From: Echinicola strongylocentroti
Lineage (GTDB): Bacteria; Bacteroidota; Bacteroidia; Cytophagales; Cyclobacteriaceae
DNA length: 64,000 nucleotides
Assembly: GCF_003260975.1 (NCBI RefSeq)
Contig: NZ_CP030041.1
Location: forward strand, 5,521,501 to 5,585,500
Direction of reading: 5' to 3'
The position numbers were made by a program, and so were the translations under genes. Position 1 is the first letter of the stretch, and every line of letters begins with the position of its first letter. Below are positions 27,651 through 35,946 of the stretch, in pieces. The notes under the pieces are model-generated. The model searched no databases. It was not told the DNA's origin and was given only the letters and a program-made list of their open reading frames with translations.

Positions 27651-27673
27651 GTGTTCTATGGTTGTTTGATGGT

Positions 27674-28794
27674 TTATTTCATTCCAAGGGTTTTGGAGGG
27701 GGTGTCTTGTACGCACCTGAAGCCTACATTGGAGGAACCACTGTCATAGGCATGTCCTTGGCGGGCACTGGGGCGGTAGTTGATGCAGTAGTTGTCAGAG
27801 CATAGGAAAGAACCACCCTTGATCACCCTTTCTTTGGCGTAGGGGTTGGTAGGGTTGTAGCATTGGTTCATGTTAGCGTCCAGTTTTGGCGCATTACCAG
27901 TTAGTCGCTGGAATTTGATGGCATCAAACCAGTCATCGGTCATTTCCCATACATTACCAATGATGTCATAAAGCCCAAAGTCGTTTGCAGGAAAGTTCTT
28001 CACTGGTGCGGTGCCCATAAATCCGTCCTTTCCTTGATTGCCATTTGGAAATCGCCCCTGGAAAGTGTTGGCCATAAACTTGCCCTGTGGTCTTAGTTCA
28101 TCACCCCAAGAGTATCTTTTTTCTGTTAATCCTCCTCTTGCAGCATATTCCCATTCCGCTTCAGTGGGCAGTCTTTTACCAGCCCATTTTGCATAAGCAA
28201 GGGCGTCATCATAGGCAATATGCACCACTGGATGGTCCATTCTTCCTTGAAGGTCTGTTCCTGGCCCTTCTGGATGTTTCCAACTGGCACCAGGCGTCCA
28301 CTTCCACCAATTGGAAATATCTCTGGTGTCCACAGGTTGGTCAGGAGCCACAAACACGAGCGACCCAGCTTGTAGCAATGAATCAGCTGGTTTGGGCGTG
28401 TTTGGAGGAAGTTGTTTTTTCATTTCCTCCCACTCTGGTTTTTTCTCTGCTATTGTTACATACCCCGTTGCGTCGACGAATTTTTTGAATTCTGCATTGG
28501 TTACTTCGGTTTCATCCATATAGAAGCCTTCCACATGACGTTTTACTGCAGGTCTCTCCACAGGGTAAGCCTCTTGTTCATCGGTGCCCATCATAAAGTC
28601 CCCCCCGGGATCCATACCATGCCCTCTCTCTCCTCTAGGGTGGATTGGGGAGTACTTACGGGAGTGGCCGCTTTGTTATTGGCAGTAGTAGTACCTTCTT
28701 TCTGATTATTTTCGCCACAAGCCCATAAAACGCTTGCTGCTGAAATGAGCAGCAGAGCATTGTTAACGGACTTATTTAGGATGGATACTTTCAT
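27674..28794 (-). pseudogene. Formylglycine-generating-enzyme-like lipoprotein, frameshifted
   Basis: FGE/SUMF1-domain proteins oxidise a Cys of sulfatases to formylglycine, or serve as lectin-like or gliding lipoproteins (GldK type). The 5' part (from ATG 28794) encodes a lipoprotein signal (LWAC) and a linker, and reaches 'GMVWIPGG' before leaving frame; the rest begins one frame over at 'GGDFMMGTDE' and runs to the natural end 'SSNVGFRCV'. The break is a C7 run on the plus strand (28600-28606); eight would restore a ~373-residue protein. Both cysteines of the catalytic 'GSFLCSDNYC' motif match those of true FGE (Cys336/Cys341 in human), so real sulfatase-activating capacity is plausible. 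No sulfatase lies nearby. Confidence 0.88.
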
Positions 28795-28972
28795 ATTTAA
28801 AATTGTATTATTGACTTGTTAATCAGTTTTGATTGAACGGACAAGTTATGCCTATGCTTTTTAAAAGTAAAGTTAATCGTGTAAAGATTGCGCCAAAATA
28901 GGCAAATAATAAATGGTAGGGGAGCTTGCCTACTGGATTACGTGTGACGATGGGGATAAGTCAGTGATCATC

Positions 28973-29425
28973 CTATTTTAGTTGCCGTTCATAAAGATGG
29001 ATATAATCATCCACACTTATTTTTCCGATGAGAAGGCCAATCAACTCATAGGGAATGGCATCCGGTTTTTTGAACCGTATACAGCTTTTGCCCATATCCA
29101 ATTTATACGTGCAATGCTTAGGGTACTCTTCAATGAACCATTGCATAATCGTGTCATCGGCATAAATACCACAGTGATATAGGGCGATGTGGTTTTTTTG
29201 GTTGGCTATGGAGACAAAGGGTAGCGGGAGTGAAGGGGTACAATGATACCCTGCAGGATAAAGATCATGGGGCACTACATAGCCGATCATACCATAGCTG
29301 ATGGTCTCTTCAAAGCCTTCGGGGAGGTGTTTTAGAATTGTGTTCCTGAGTTTGGTGAAATACGGCTTTCTTTCTTTAGGAACTGTATTGATATATTCGG
29401 TAGGGCTGTTGATGGTAGGTTTCAT
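28973..29425 (-). CDS. DUF1801-family protein (YdhG-like)
   Basis: A 150-residue soluble protein of the DUF1801/YdhG fold: 'YINTVPKERKPYFTKLRNTI' at the start, 'PEGFEETISYGMIGYVVP' near residue 36, 'HIALYHCGIY' near 82 and 'GKSCIRFKKPDAIPYELI' near 111. The biochemical role is unknown (frataxin-like fold, sometimes linked to iron handling). It lies 15 bases after the stop of the small membrane gene and is likely co-transcribed with it. Confidence 0.8.
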   Translation of the reverse strand: MKPTINSPTEYINTVPKERKPYFTKLRNTILKHLPEGFEETISYGMIGYVVPHDLYPAGYHCTPSLPLPFVSIANQKNHIALYHCGIYADDTIMQWFIEEYPKHCTYKLDMGKSCIRFKKPDAIPYELIGLLIGKISVDDYIHLYERQLK

Positions 29426-29439
29426 AGTGGAATGAACTA

Positions 29440-29835
29440 TTAAGCCTTGGGGAAAGGTTGCGTGATGCGTTCCCTTACCATTTCTTTAATCGATTCGCCC
29501 AGCAAAATCACTGATGATATAACCAATAGCAGGTAGTTAAGAATGATAGTGAGATTGAAAGGGAGTGCTTTGATACAATAGATGGTTACTGCAATAAAAA
29601 TCAAGGCACTCAAACCACCTCCGGCAATTCCTAGGCGGGGAGATTTGAAGTGTGCGATAAGTAGCAGAGCGGTCAACATCGACGGGATTGACCATGATAG
29701 CCTTCCTGAGAAGACCAGATAGGGTGCTTCTGTCCCGAAGATAGCGTAGCAACTAGCTGCTGCCCAATAAGCTGCCATGACAATTCGTAAGATCTTTTGA
29801 CTAATTTTTTCGATTTGCAAGAGGTTATTGACCAT
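29440..29835 (-). CDS. Four-helix membrane protein, unknown
   Basis: A 131-residue integral membrane protein from ATG 29835 (MVNNLLQ); the frame reaches a TTG 24 bases upstream. About four hydrophobic helices can be seen. No family recognised. It sits between the ferritin terminator and the DUF1801 gene on the same strand. Confidence 0.6.
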   Translation of the reverse strand: MVNNLLQIEKISQKILRIVMAAYWAAASCYAIFGTEAPYLVFSGRLSWSIPSMLTALLLIAHFKSPRLGIAGGGLSALIFIAVTIYCIKALPFNLTIILNYLLLVISSVILLGESIKEMVRERITQPFPKA

Positions 29836-29867
29836 GTTTTTTTTCTTTAAGCTAATCAATTATAAAA

Positions 29868-29905
29868 AATAAAAAAAGCGACCTGTGTAAACAGGCCGCT
29901 TTTGT
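29868..29905 (-). terminator. Ferritin terminator
   Basis: Stem AGCGaCCTGT / ACAGGcCGCT with loop GTAA, followed on the minus strand by a T run; 20 bases beyond the ferritin stop. Confidence 0.75.
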
Positions 29906-29923
29906 AGCGTATTTTTGGTTTCT

Positions 29924-30472
29924 TTATTGCGCATCACCAGTGCTGTCATGGAGTTTTCCCAGTTCTTGGTCGATCGTCCATAGACCGATTCCTTCTTCAC
30001 CAATAATGTCAAACAACTCGAGTGCTCGACGTGCTAGGGTTTCTTCTTCACGTTGCTCGGTTACGTACCACTGCATAAAGCTAAACGTGGCAAAATCCTT
30101 CACACCAAAACAATGGTCAACAATAATGTTGATGGATTTGGTCACCTGAATTTCGTGTTCCAGAATAAGTTGGAAAATCTCTTTTAGGGAATTAAAGTGA
30201 TTTTTGACACCTGTGATTTCTGGCTGTACAGCTAATCCACCTGCTTCATTGATGTAATGGAATAGCTTTAGCATATGGTGCCTTTCTTCTTCAGCATGTG
30301 CATATAATAACTTGGCGGCATTATTATAGCCCATCATGTCACACCACGAAGCCATACTAAGATAAGAAGCAGAAGACTTCCCTTCCATTTCTATCTGCTT
30401 GTTCAACATTTTTTCTGTATCGTGAAGCAATGAACGCTGTAATGTTACTATTTCTTTTTCTTTCGTCTTCAT
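29924..30472 (-). CDS. Ferritin (non-haem, FtnA-type)
   Basis: Iron-storage protein forming a 24-subunit shell. The 182 residues from ATG 30472 (a GTG two codons upstream is possible) carry the di-iron ligands of bacterial ferritins: Glu in 'QIEMEGKSSASYLSMASW', E..H in 'HAEEERHHML', Glu in 'LILEHEIQV' and 'EQREEE'. No haem-binding Met typical of bacterioferritin is apparent. A TATGTTTG promoter element lies just upstream. The C-terminus ends in a polar tail (DSTGDAQ). Confidence 0.93.
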   Translation of the reverse strand: MKTKEKEIVTLQRSLLHDTEKMLNKQIEMEGKSSASYLSMASWCDMMGYNNAAKLLYAHAEEERHHMLKLFHYINEAGGLAVQPEITGVKNHFNSLKEIFQLILEHEIQVTKSINIIVDHCFGVKDFATFSFMQWYVTEQREEETLARRALELFDIIGEEGIGLWTIDQELGKLHDSTGDAQ

Positions 30473-30498
30473 AGTCACCTATTTTTTAAGTTCTTATA

Positions 30499-30531
30499 CA
30501 AACATAACCAAATTTATAGAGGATGGTTCAA
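30499..30531 (-). promoter_or_regulatory. Candidate ferritin promoter
   Basis: On the minus strand TTG (30529-30531), a 22-base spacer and TATGTTTG (30499-30506), the Bacteroidetes -33/-7 pattern. A second -7-like TAAATTTG lies at 30509-30516. Confidence 0.45.
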
Positions 30532-30936
30532 TGTTTTGGTTCGATTTGCGGAATTTAGAATTGGTATAATTAAAGTTCTATAGAATTAAATTTGGTCAAT
30601 ATTAATTTGAATTAAATATAAATAAAGATAGTTAGTAACCTCAGTTGCTTCTCAATCCGGTTTATGAATGCCCTATGTGCCAAATGTGGTTGTCGAATAA
30701 GTCAGCTACTTTACCTTACTTTCTCAACGTTTTAGAATCCGGGTTAATCCAGCCATTAAAACCTTATCGTCTTTGGTGCTGCCTTAATTACTTTACGTTT
30801 TGCCCAAAAAATCGTTTTCGAATGAGGCGTACTCAGTGGTCACTGATGGGTATATGATGGGGTGCTATTACCGATTCCCAAAGTATAAACTGGCTTAAAT
30901 ATCCGTAGTTTCACCATTTTTTTTTAACATTGTCCT
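30532..30936. other. Intergenic region with repeat family 4, copy 1
   Basis: Between divergent ferritin and kdsB. At about 30650-30745 it contains 'CCAAATGTGGTTGTCGAATA', 'AGTCAGCTAC' and 'TTCTCAACGTTTTAGAATCC', also found at 53.5 kb, plus a solo MITE-like end (ATCCGGTTTATGAATGCC). The 70-codon frame across it is repeat-derived. Confidence 0.55.
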
Positions 30937-31665
30937 ATGAAAATTGTTGCAATGATTCCAGCACGTTATGGTGCGACACGCTTTCCGGGAAAGCTTACGT
31001 CTGATTTATGCGGCAAGCCGGTAATTGTCAGAACGTATTTGAGTACAATGGCTACAGGCTTGTTTGATAAGGTAGTGGTAGTGACTGATCATGAACAAAT
31101 AGCCGAGCAAATCGAAGCGGAAGGCGGAGAAGTATTTTTTAGCCAAAAAGCACATGAAAGCGGCTCAGATAGGATTGCCGAAGCCGTGGCAGGTATAGAA
31201 GCGGATGTTGTGGTGAATGTCCAAGGTGATGAGCCCTTTCAAGACAAGGAGTCATTGGCGGGGCTTGTAGGGGCATTTAAGGATGGTACAGTAAAAGTCG
31301 CTTCACTCATGAGAAAAATAGAGGATGATGTGGATGTCATTAATCCAAATTCAGTAAAAGTAGTAGTGGATAAAAATAATTTTGCCCTTTACTTTAGCAG
31401 GTGCCCAATCCCCTTTGTCCGAGATAAGTTCCAACCGGATTATTATAGACATATAGGTGTTTATGCCTATACCAAAGAAATACTGTTGGAGTATACTAAT
31501 TGGGAAAAGACCATGTTGGAAAGGGCCGAAATGTTGGAACAGCTTAGGCTCTTGGAGAATGGCATCCGTATTAAAATGGTAAAGACCAACCACGAGGCAG
31601 TAGCTATCGATACCAAGTCCGATCTCGATAGGGCAATTGCCTTTTATCAGCGTCACAATTCCTGA
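30937..31665 (+). CDS. kdsB: 3-deoxy-manno-octulosonate cytidylyltransferase
   Basis: Activates Kdo as CMP-Kdo for lipopolysaccharide core assembly. The 242 residues match the family from end to end: 'VAMIPARYGATRFPGKLTSD' nucleotide-binding start, 'SGSDRIAEAV', 'VNVQGDEPF' metal-binding Asp, 'YFSRCPIPF', 'HIGVYAY' and 'LEQLRLLENG'. It confirms a Gram-negative with Kdo-containing LPS. It converges with the SMR transporter, six bases apart at the stops. Confidence 0.96.
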   Translation: MKIVAMIPARYGATRFPGKLTSDLCGKPVIVRTYLSTMATGLFDKVVVVTDHEQIAEQIEAEGGEVFFSQKAHESGSDRIAEAVAGIEADVVVNVQGDEPFQDKESLAGLVGAFKDGTVKVASLMRKIEDDVDVINPNSVKVVVDKNNFALYFSRCPIPFVRDKFQPDYYRHIGVYAYTKEILLEYTNWEKTMLERAEMLEQLRLLENGIRIKMVKTNHEAVAIDTKSDLDRAIAFYQRHNS

Positions 31666-31671
31666 TGTATA

Positions 31672-31986
31672 TCAGGAAACTACTTTAAGGCCTATTATAG
31701 AACCGATCAATAGCATCAAAAATCCTATGCGGAGCCAGTTCGCCGGTTCTTGGAAAAGGAAGATCCCTACGATTACTGTGCCAGCAGCACCTATTCCAGT
31801 CCAAACAGCATAGGCTGTTCCCATAGGAATGGTCTTTATGGCTTGGTTGAGTAAGTAGAAACTTAAGCTTATGCTGATGAAAAAGGCAATAGACCATTTG
31901 ATGTTGGTGAAGTTATTGGCCATTTTTAATGAAGTGGTAAAGGCCACTTCGAAGATTCCTGCTAAAATTAAAATTAACCATGCCAT
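31672..31986 (-). CDS. Small multidrug resistance (SMR) family transporter
   Basis: A 104-residue four-helix inner-membrane exporter. I start at ATG 31986 (MAWLILILAG). The essential Glu of the first helix is in AGIFEVAFTT (Glu13), and the second and third helices show 'AIKTIPMGTAYAVWTGIGAAG' in two adjoining pieces, the SMR signature. The set fits EmrE/SugE; I cannot separate drug from guanidinium export. A Crp/Fnr-type regulator lies 111 bases upstream on the same strand and may control it. Confidence 0.9.
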   Translation of the reverse strand: MAWLILILAGIFEVAFTTSLKMANNFTNIKWSIAFFISISLSFYLLNQAIKTIPMGTAYAVWTGIGAAGTVIVGIFLFQEPANWLRIGFLMLLIGSIIGLKVVS

Positions 31987-32097
31987 AGTATTTACTCTTT
32001 TATACAAATATACGTGGTCCATGGGTAGTTAAATTTTACATATGTTAAAAAAACTGTTTATGTAGACTTAAATCCTGCACTGGAATTCCAACCGTTT

Positions 32098-32655
32098 TTA
32101 CGACCTTCTGATACGACTCAGTGATACTTGGCTTATCCCTAAGTAAGATGCGATGGTGCCCAGAGAAATGCGCTGGAGTACCTGGGGATGCGCTGTTATA
32201 AGTTCTTGGTATCGTTGTGTTGCGGCCTTTGTTTGCCTATCGATAAGTCGCCTTTCCGTTTTTATCAGTTCTTTTTCGATCAGACTTCTCCACCAGTTGA
32301 TTATTTCTATGTTTTCAATACAAAGTTTGTCCAAGTGCTCGTTATCGATTTTCCAAAGTTGACATTTCTCCAATGTAGTGATACTTTCGTAACCAGGTTC
32401 TTTTAAGATTTTGCTGTTATAGGAAAACAGGAAATCACCTTCGAAGCCAAACCAAAAAGTGACGTCTTTACCATCATTGTTTAAGTGGGCTTTTACACAG
32501 CCAGAAATTATTAAATAACTCGAATTTTCCAGTTTTCCTTCTCGGATAATACAAGTGTTTGCTGCGTAGGTCACCACATTTCCAGAGCTAAGCAATGAAG
32601 AGAGGGTGTTCTCTGAAAGTTCGTATTGTCTCAGGAAAAAATCATCCAACTCCAT
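32098..32655 (-). CDS. Crp/Fnr-family transcriptional regulator
   Basis: A 185-residue cNMP-binding-domain regulator. Residues about 20-110 are the cyclic-nucleotide-binding-like beta roll ('LIISGCVKAHL', 'GFEGDFLFSYN'), followed by the dimer helix and a C-terminal helix-turn-helix ('SLGTIASYLGISQVSLSRI'). The phosphate-binding cassette is not conserved and no Cys cluster is present, so it is the Bacteroidetes-type Crp without obvious cAMP or Fe-S ligand. It starts two bases after the rsmE stop. Confidence 0.88.
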   Translation of the reverse strand: MELDDFFLRQYELSENTLSSLLSSGNVVTYAANTCIIREGKLENSSYLIISGCVKAHLNNDGKDVTFWFGFEGDFLFSYNSKILKEPGYESITTLEKCQLWKIDNEHLDKLCIENIEIINWWRSLIEKELIKTERRLIDRQTKAATQRYQELITAHPQVLQRISLGTIASYLGISQVSLSRIRRS

Positions 32656-32657
32656 GA

Positions 32658-33365
32658 TTAGTAGTTCAGTAAGCTTAAGGTATGTACGGCGGCCAGTCCA
32701 GCAGTCTCCGTTCGAAGTCGACTATTTCCTAGGCTACATGCTTTAAATTCGCTTTCCCTACTGCGGCTAATCTCTTCCGGTGAAAAATCACCTTCTGGAC
32801 CAATCATTATCAAGTAGGACCCTTTGGGTTTTGCCAGTTCAAATAGGTGTTGGGTATTGGTTTGGTCTACATAGGCGATGAACTTTTGGCAATGTTCAGT
32901 GGATGCTCTACTCAACAAATCATTAAAAGTGGTCAAAGGATTGATTACGGGGAAGTTAGTTTTTATGCTTTGCTTACATGCAGCGATCATCTTTTTTTCG
33001 AGACGGTCAGGCTTGAGAAAGCTTCTTTCTGAATTGGCTGTTTTGATAAAAGTAAGCTCCTGAAAACCTATTTCGGTGATTTTCTCCAGCATCCACTCCA
33101 TACGATCGGTGTTTTTGGTTGGAGCAATAGCCAAGTGAATATGGTACTCGGAGGAAGGGGAGGGCCTTTTTTCAATAATACGTAATTCAGCTTTTTTTTG
33201 GTCACTTTTGGTGATGCTGCAAGTAAATAAGTTGCCAACACCGTCTGTCAAATACACATCATCTCCGACGGACTTTCTAAGCACTTTTACCAGATGTTTT
33301 GACTCATCTGGGCTGAGGATAATGGTACCGGAATTAGGAATGTCTTTTTGATAGAATAACTGCAT
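32658..33365 (-). CDS. rsmE: 16S rRNA (uracil1498-N3)-methyltransferase
   Basis: A 235-residue SPOUT-class methyltransferase that modifies U1498 of 16S rRNA. The N-terminal PUA-like part has 'HLVKVLRKSVGDDVYLTDG'; the catalytic knot carries 'LIMIGPEGDFSPEEI' and 'SLGNSRLRTETAGLAAV', the RsmE signatures. Length is normal. The next gene downstream on the same strand (Crp/Fnr type) is only two bases away, suggesting one transcript. Confidence 0.95.
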   Translation of the reverse strand: MQLFYQKDIPNSGTIILSPDESKHLVKVLRKSVGDDVYLTDGVGNLFTCSITKSDQKKAELRIIEKRPSPSSEYHIHLAIAPTKNTDRMEWMLEKITEIGFQELTFIKTANSERSFLKPDRLEKKMIAACKQSIKTNFPVINPLTTFNDLLSRASTEHCQKFIAYVDQTNTQHLFELAKPKGSYLIMIGPEGDFSPEEISRSRESEFKACSLGNSRLRTETAGLAAVHTLSLLNY

Positions 33366-33584
33366 GTATCACGTGTTTTGGAACAAAGATAACAAGTAGT
33401 ATGGAAATGCTTAGAGGGAATAGCGGAATTGGTAGGGTGTTTTTTACCTTATATTGTTACAAAAGTACAAGAATAGAATAATCTACGACAGCGACCTTCT
33501 ATTAAAACTAACCACTATTCCCAACTTTTCCATTTGATCCGCAATTCGTGGATCAAGCAATCTATCTGGGGGGCACACTTTCTT

Positions 33585-33880
33585 AAAATGGCTTCTCCCA
33601 ATTGATTATTGGAATAAAACGCTATTGGTGTGTATTGGGGTTAGCGTGAATTTGTAAGCGCTAGGAAGATGATGGCTGCTAAAACAATGAGGTTATTTTG
33701 ATGTTTACCATGGGCGTTGCGCATGGCTAAGGATGTTATGCCCTTTCAGGGCTTTATTATGCTACTTGTCTTTTCCAATTTAATAGAAAAAATCAGCGTA
33801 AATCATAATCATCCGCGTCATCAGCGTTCTATTAAAACGAACCACTATTCCCAACTTTTCCATTTGATCTGCAATTCGTC
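33585..33880 (+). repeat. Interspersed repeat family 2, full copy 2
   Basis: The same order of blocks as at 14.05-14.33 kb: 'GCTTCTCCCAATTGATTATT', 'TTAGCGTGAATTTGTAAGCG', CCATGGGCGTTGCGCATGG (one change in the palindrome), GCCCTTTCAGGGC, 'AATCAGCGTAAATCATAATC', 'CATCAGCGTTCTATTA'. Confidence 0.8.
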
Positions 33881-33910
33881 TATAGACTGACTTTTATAAC
33901 ATATGGACAT

Positions 33911-33943
33911 AAAAAAAGCGCAAATCATTCGATTTGCGCTTTT
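33911..33943 (-). terminator. Helicase terminator
   Basis: Perfect stem AAAAGCGCAAATC / GATTTGCGCTTTT with loop ATTC and a T run on the minus strand, 28 bases beyond the helicase stop. Confidence 0.85.
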
Positions 33944-33970
33944 CCTAACCTTAATTAACCTTTATATAAT

Positions 33971-35665
33971 TTAATCTTTAGAAAGTTCCATGTTGACAGG
34001 TTTGCCTTTGATGGTGTTTCTCTTCATTACATTGATTACGTGACTGGCATCCTTTGTCGGTACATCTACAAAAGAGAAGTTGTCAAAGATATCAATACCA
34101 CCGATCTGACGACCAGAAATACCCGCTTCACCAGCTATGGCACCAACGATATCATTTGGACGGATCCTGTCTTTTTTGCCAAGATTAAGGAAAAGTCGAG
34201 ACATATTGGCTTCACGTCGTCCTTTTTCTCTACCACCTTTTCTGCCTCCTGGACGGTCTGCGCCACGGCCTTTTCTTCCTCTTTCGAACCGGTCTTTACC
34301 TCTTCCTCCTCTGTCTCTGTCTTTGCCCAAGTTAAGGTCAAAGTTCATATCCGAAAGTTCCTGGATGGATTTGCCCATTTGAAGCTTGACCAAGCCAAGT
34401 GCTATTTGGTCCATGGTCAATCCTTCGGCAAGTAATTGCCCCAAAGCTGCTTCGAAGACTTGGTTATCTTCTTCTTTGGACAGCTCCGTAGTCACCTCTT
34501 TTCCAAGTTGATCTTTCTTTTGGTCGATCATCTCCGCTACAGATGGCGGGTTCATTTTGGTCAAGGAAGTCTTGATGTACTTTTCAAGGTCTTTTAGCCT
34601 GAATATGTCTTTTCTTCCTGTGATAAAGGAAATGGCCATTCCAGAACGACCTGCTCTTCCTGTTCTCCCTATTCGGTGAACGTAATATTCCTCATCGAGT
34701 GGGAGGTCGTAGTTGAACACTACTTCTACATTATCTACATCAATACCCCGTGCTGCCACGTCGGTCGCTACCAATACGGTACAAAGTCCTTTACGGAATT
34801 TGTTCATTACCTTGTCACGTTGTGCCTGTGAAAGGTCACCGTGAAGTGCTTCAGCTGTAATTCCTCGGGCGATCAAGCCTTCGGTTACCTCATCGGTAGC
34901 TCTTTTGGTGTTACAGAAAACTACGCCAAGGTTAAACTGGTGAACATTGATCAACCTCGTGATCAATTCCATCTTCAATGGTGGCTTCACTTCGTAATAA
35001 ACCTGCGATATATTCTCTACTGTCAGCTCCTTACGTGTTATTTTGACAATTTCAGGATTTATCTGATACTTTTTGGTCAGGTCCATGATAGGCTTGGCCA
35101 TGGTAGCAGAGAAGAAGATGGTTTGACGATCCTCGGGCATTTGGCTTAGAACCGTTTCGATGTCTTCTCTAAAGCCCATGTCGAGCATTTCGTCAGCTTC
35201 ATCCAAGACGATAGTTTTCACTGAGTCCAATTTCAGGGTGCCACGATTCATGTGGTCCATGATTCTACCAGGTGTACCGACTACGATCTGAACGCCTTTT
35301 CTAAGGGTTCTGATCTGACGATCAATGGCTTCACCACCGTAGATGGCCGTGCTGAATACACCTTTTTTGTGCTTTGCAAGTTTGGTGATTTCTCCTTCGA
35401 CCTGAACGGCCAATTCCCTTGTAGGACATAGGATCAATGCTTGAGGCTGTTTGCTCGTGTTGTCTACACGATCTACAATGGGAATCCCAAAGGAAGCGGT
35501 TTTCCCTGTTCCTGTTTGTGCTTGACCGATGACATCGCGGCCATCTAGCATTAATGGGATTGATTGTGCTTGAATTTCTGAAGGTTGGGTATAGCCCATG
35601 CCTTCCACTGCCTGAAGAATTTCAGCTGAAATTCCCAGGTCTGCGAATAAAATTTCGTTTTCCAT
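33971..35665 (-). CDS. DEAD-box RNA helicase with DbpA-type RNA-binding domain (DeaD/CsdA-like)
   Basis: A 564-residue ATP-dependent RNA helicase for ribosome assembly and mRNA unwinding. All helicase motifs are present: AQTGTGKT, PTRELAVQ, VGTPGRI, DEAD, FSATM, VFCNTKR, ATDVAARGIDV, HRIGRTGRAG. After an Arg/Gly-rich linker (about 445-490, 'GGRGKDRFERGRKGRG') comes a DbpA/CsdA RNA-binding fold ('RPNDIVGAIAGEAGISGRQI'). This architecture is that of cold-shock DeaD proteins. The 5' leader is about 100 bases and can fold so that the purine-rich site before the ATG is paired (separate entry), suggesting post-transcriptional control. Confidence 0.94.
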   Translation of the reverse strand: MENEILFADLGISAEILQAVEGMGYTQPSEIQAQSIPLMLDGRDVIGQAQTGTGKTASFGIPIVDRVDNTSKQPQALILCPTRELAVQVEGEITKLAKHKKGVFSTAIYGGEAIDRQIRTLRKGVQIVVGTPGRIMDHMNRGTLKLDSVKTIVLDEADEMLDMGFREDIETVLSQMPEDRQTIFFSATMAKPIMDLTKKYQINPEIVKITRKELTVENISQVYYEVKPPLKMELITRLINVHQFNLGVVFCNTKRATDEVTEGLIARGITAEALHGDLSQAQRDKVMNKFRKGLCTVLVATDVAARGIDVDNVEVVFNYDLPLDEEYYVHRIGRTGRAGRSGMAISFITGRKDIFRLKDLEKYIKTSLTKMNPPSVAEMIDQKKDQLGKEVTTELSKEEDNQVFEAALGQLLAEGLTMDQIALGLVKLQMGKSIQELSDMNFDLNLGKDRDRGGRGKDRFERGRKGRGADRPGGRKGGREKGRREANMSRLFLNLGKKDRIRPNDIVGAIAGEAGISGRQIGGIDIFDNFSFVDVPTKDASHVINVMKRNTIKGKPVNMELSKD

Positions 35666-35670
35666 GATTT

Positions 35671-35729
35671 TTCCTTACTCCTGTGCCCTGATTTTCCTTG
35701 ATACAACCCAACAACGAACGAGTAAGGAA
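35671..35729 (-). promoter_or_regulatory. Leader stem covering the helicase ribosome-binding site
   Basis: TTCCTTACTC (as read on the minus strand from 35729) and GAGTAAGGAA (35680-35671) are exact 10-base complements, 39 bases apart, in the untranslated leader. The second arm is the only purine-rich tract before the start and ends six bases from the ATG, so pairing would hide the ribosome-binding site. Confidence 0.5.
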
Positions 35730-35766
35730 GCTCATGACTCAGAAAAGTTCTTTCTTAATTGAGCTG

Positions 35767-35798
35767 CAAAGATATGGGTAATTATTCGTTTTGGCAAA
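35767..35798 (-). promoter_or_regulatory. Helicase promoter
   Basis: TTTG (35795-35798 on the minus strand), a 20-base spacer, then TATCTTTG (35774-35767): a full match to the Bacteroidetes TTTG / TAnnTTTG promoter. It places the start of transcription near 35760, leaving a leader of about 95 bases. Confidence 0.65.
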
Positions 35799-35883
35799 TA
35801 TAGTGTGATATAATTTAGAATAATTAACAATGAAAGGGCTTGTGCATGAAAATAAATTTGGTTGAAGCCGTGATTATAACATG

Positions 35884-35915
35884 AAAAAGCGGAGCTTTAA
35901 GAGGCTCCGCTTTCT
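35884..35915 (-). terminator. Citrate synthase terminator
   Basis: Stem AAGCGGAGC / GCTCCGCTT followed on the minus strand by a short T run; about 30 bases beyond the gltA stop. Confidence 0.7.
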
Positions 35916-35946
35916 TATTATTAGTTACAGTTTGGATGAAGTTTTA

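Larger units (their letters stand above)
27074..27673. other. Intergenic stretch with two MITE copies in tandem
   Basis: After about 175 bases without visible structure, two repeat copies fill the space up to the terminator of the FGE-like gene. No coding frame is supported. Confidence 0.6.
33366..33970. other. Gene-free repeat region between rsmE and the helicase
   Basis: Most of it is a family-2 repeat flanked by two copies of a short block ('CCACTATTCCCAACTTTTCC' then 'ATTTGATC') near 33519 and 33842, then the helicase terminator. No gene is supported. Confidence 0.6.

Noticed and set aside
30645..30857. 70-codon plus-strand frame ahead of kdsB
   Set aside because: Consists of repeat family 4 sequence that also occurs at 53.5 kb without an open frame.
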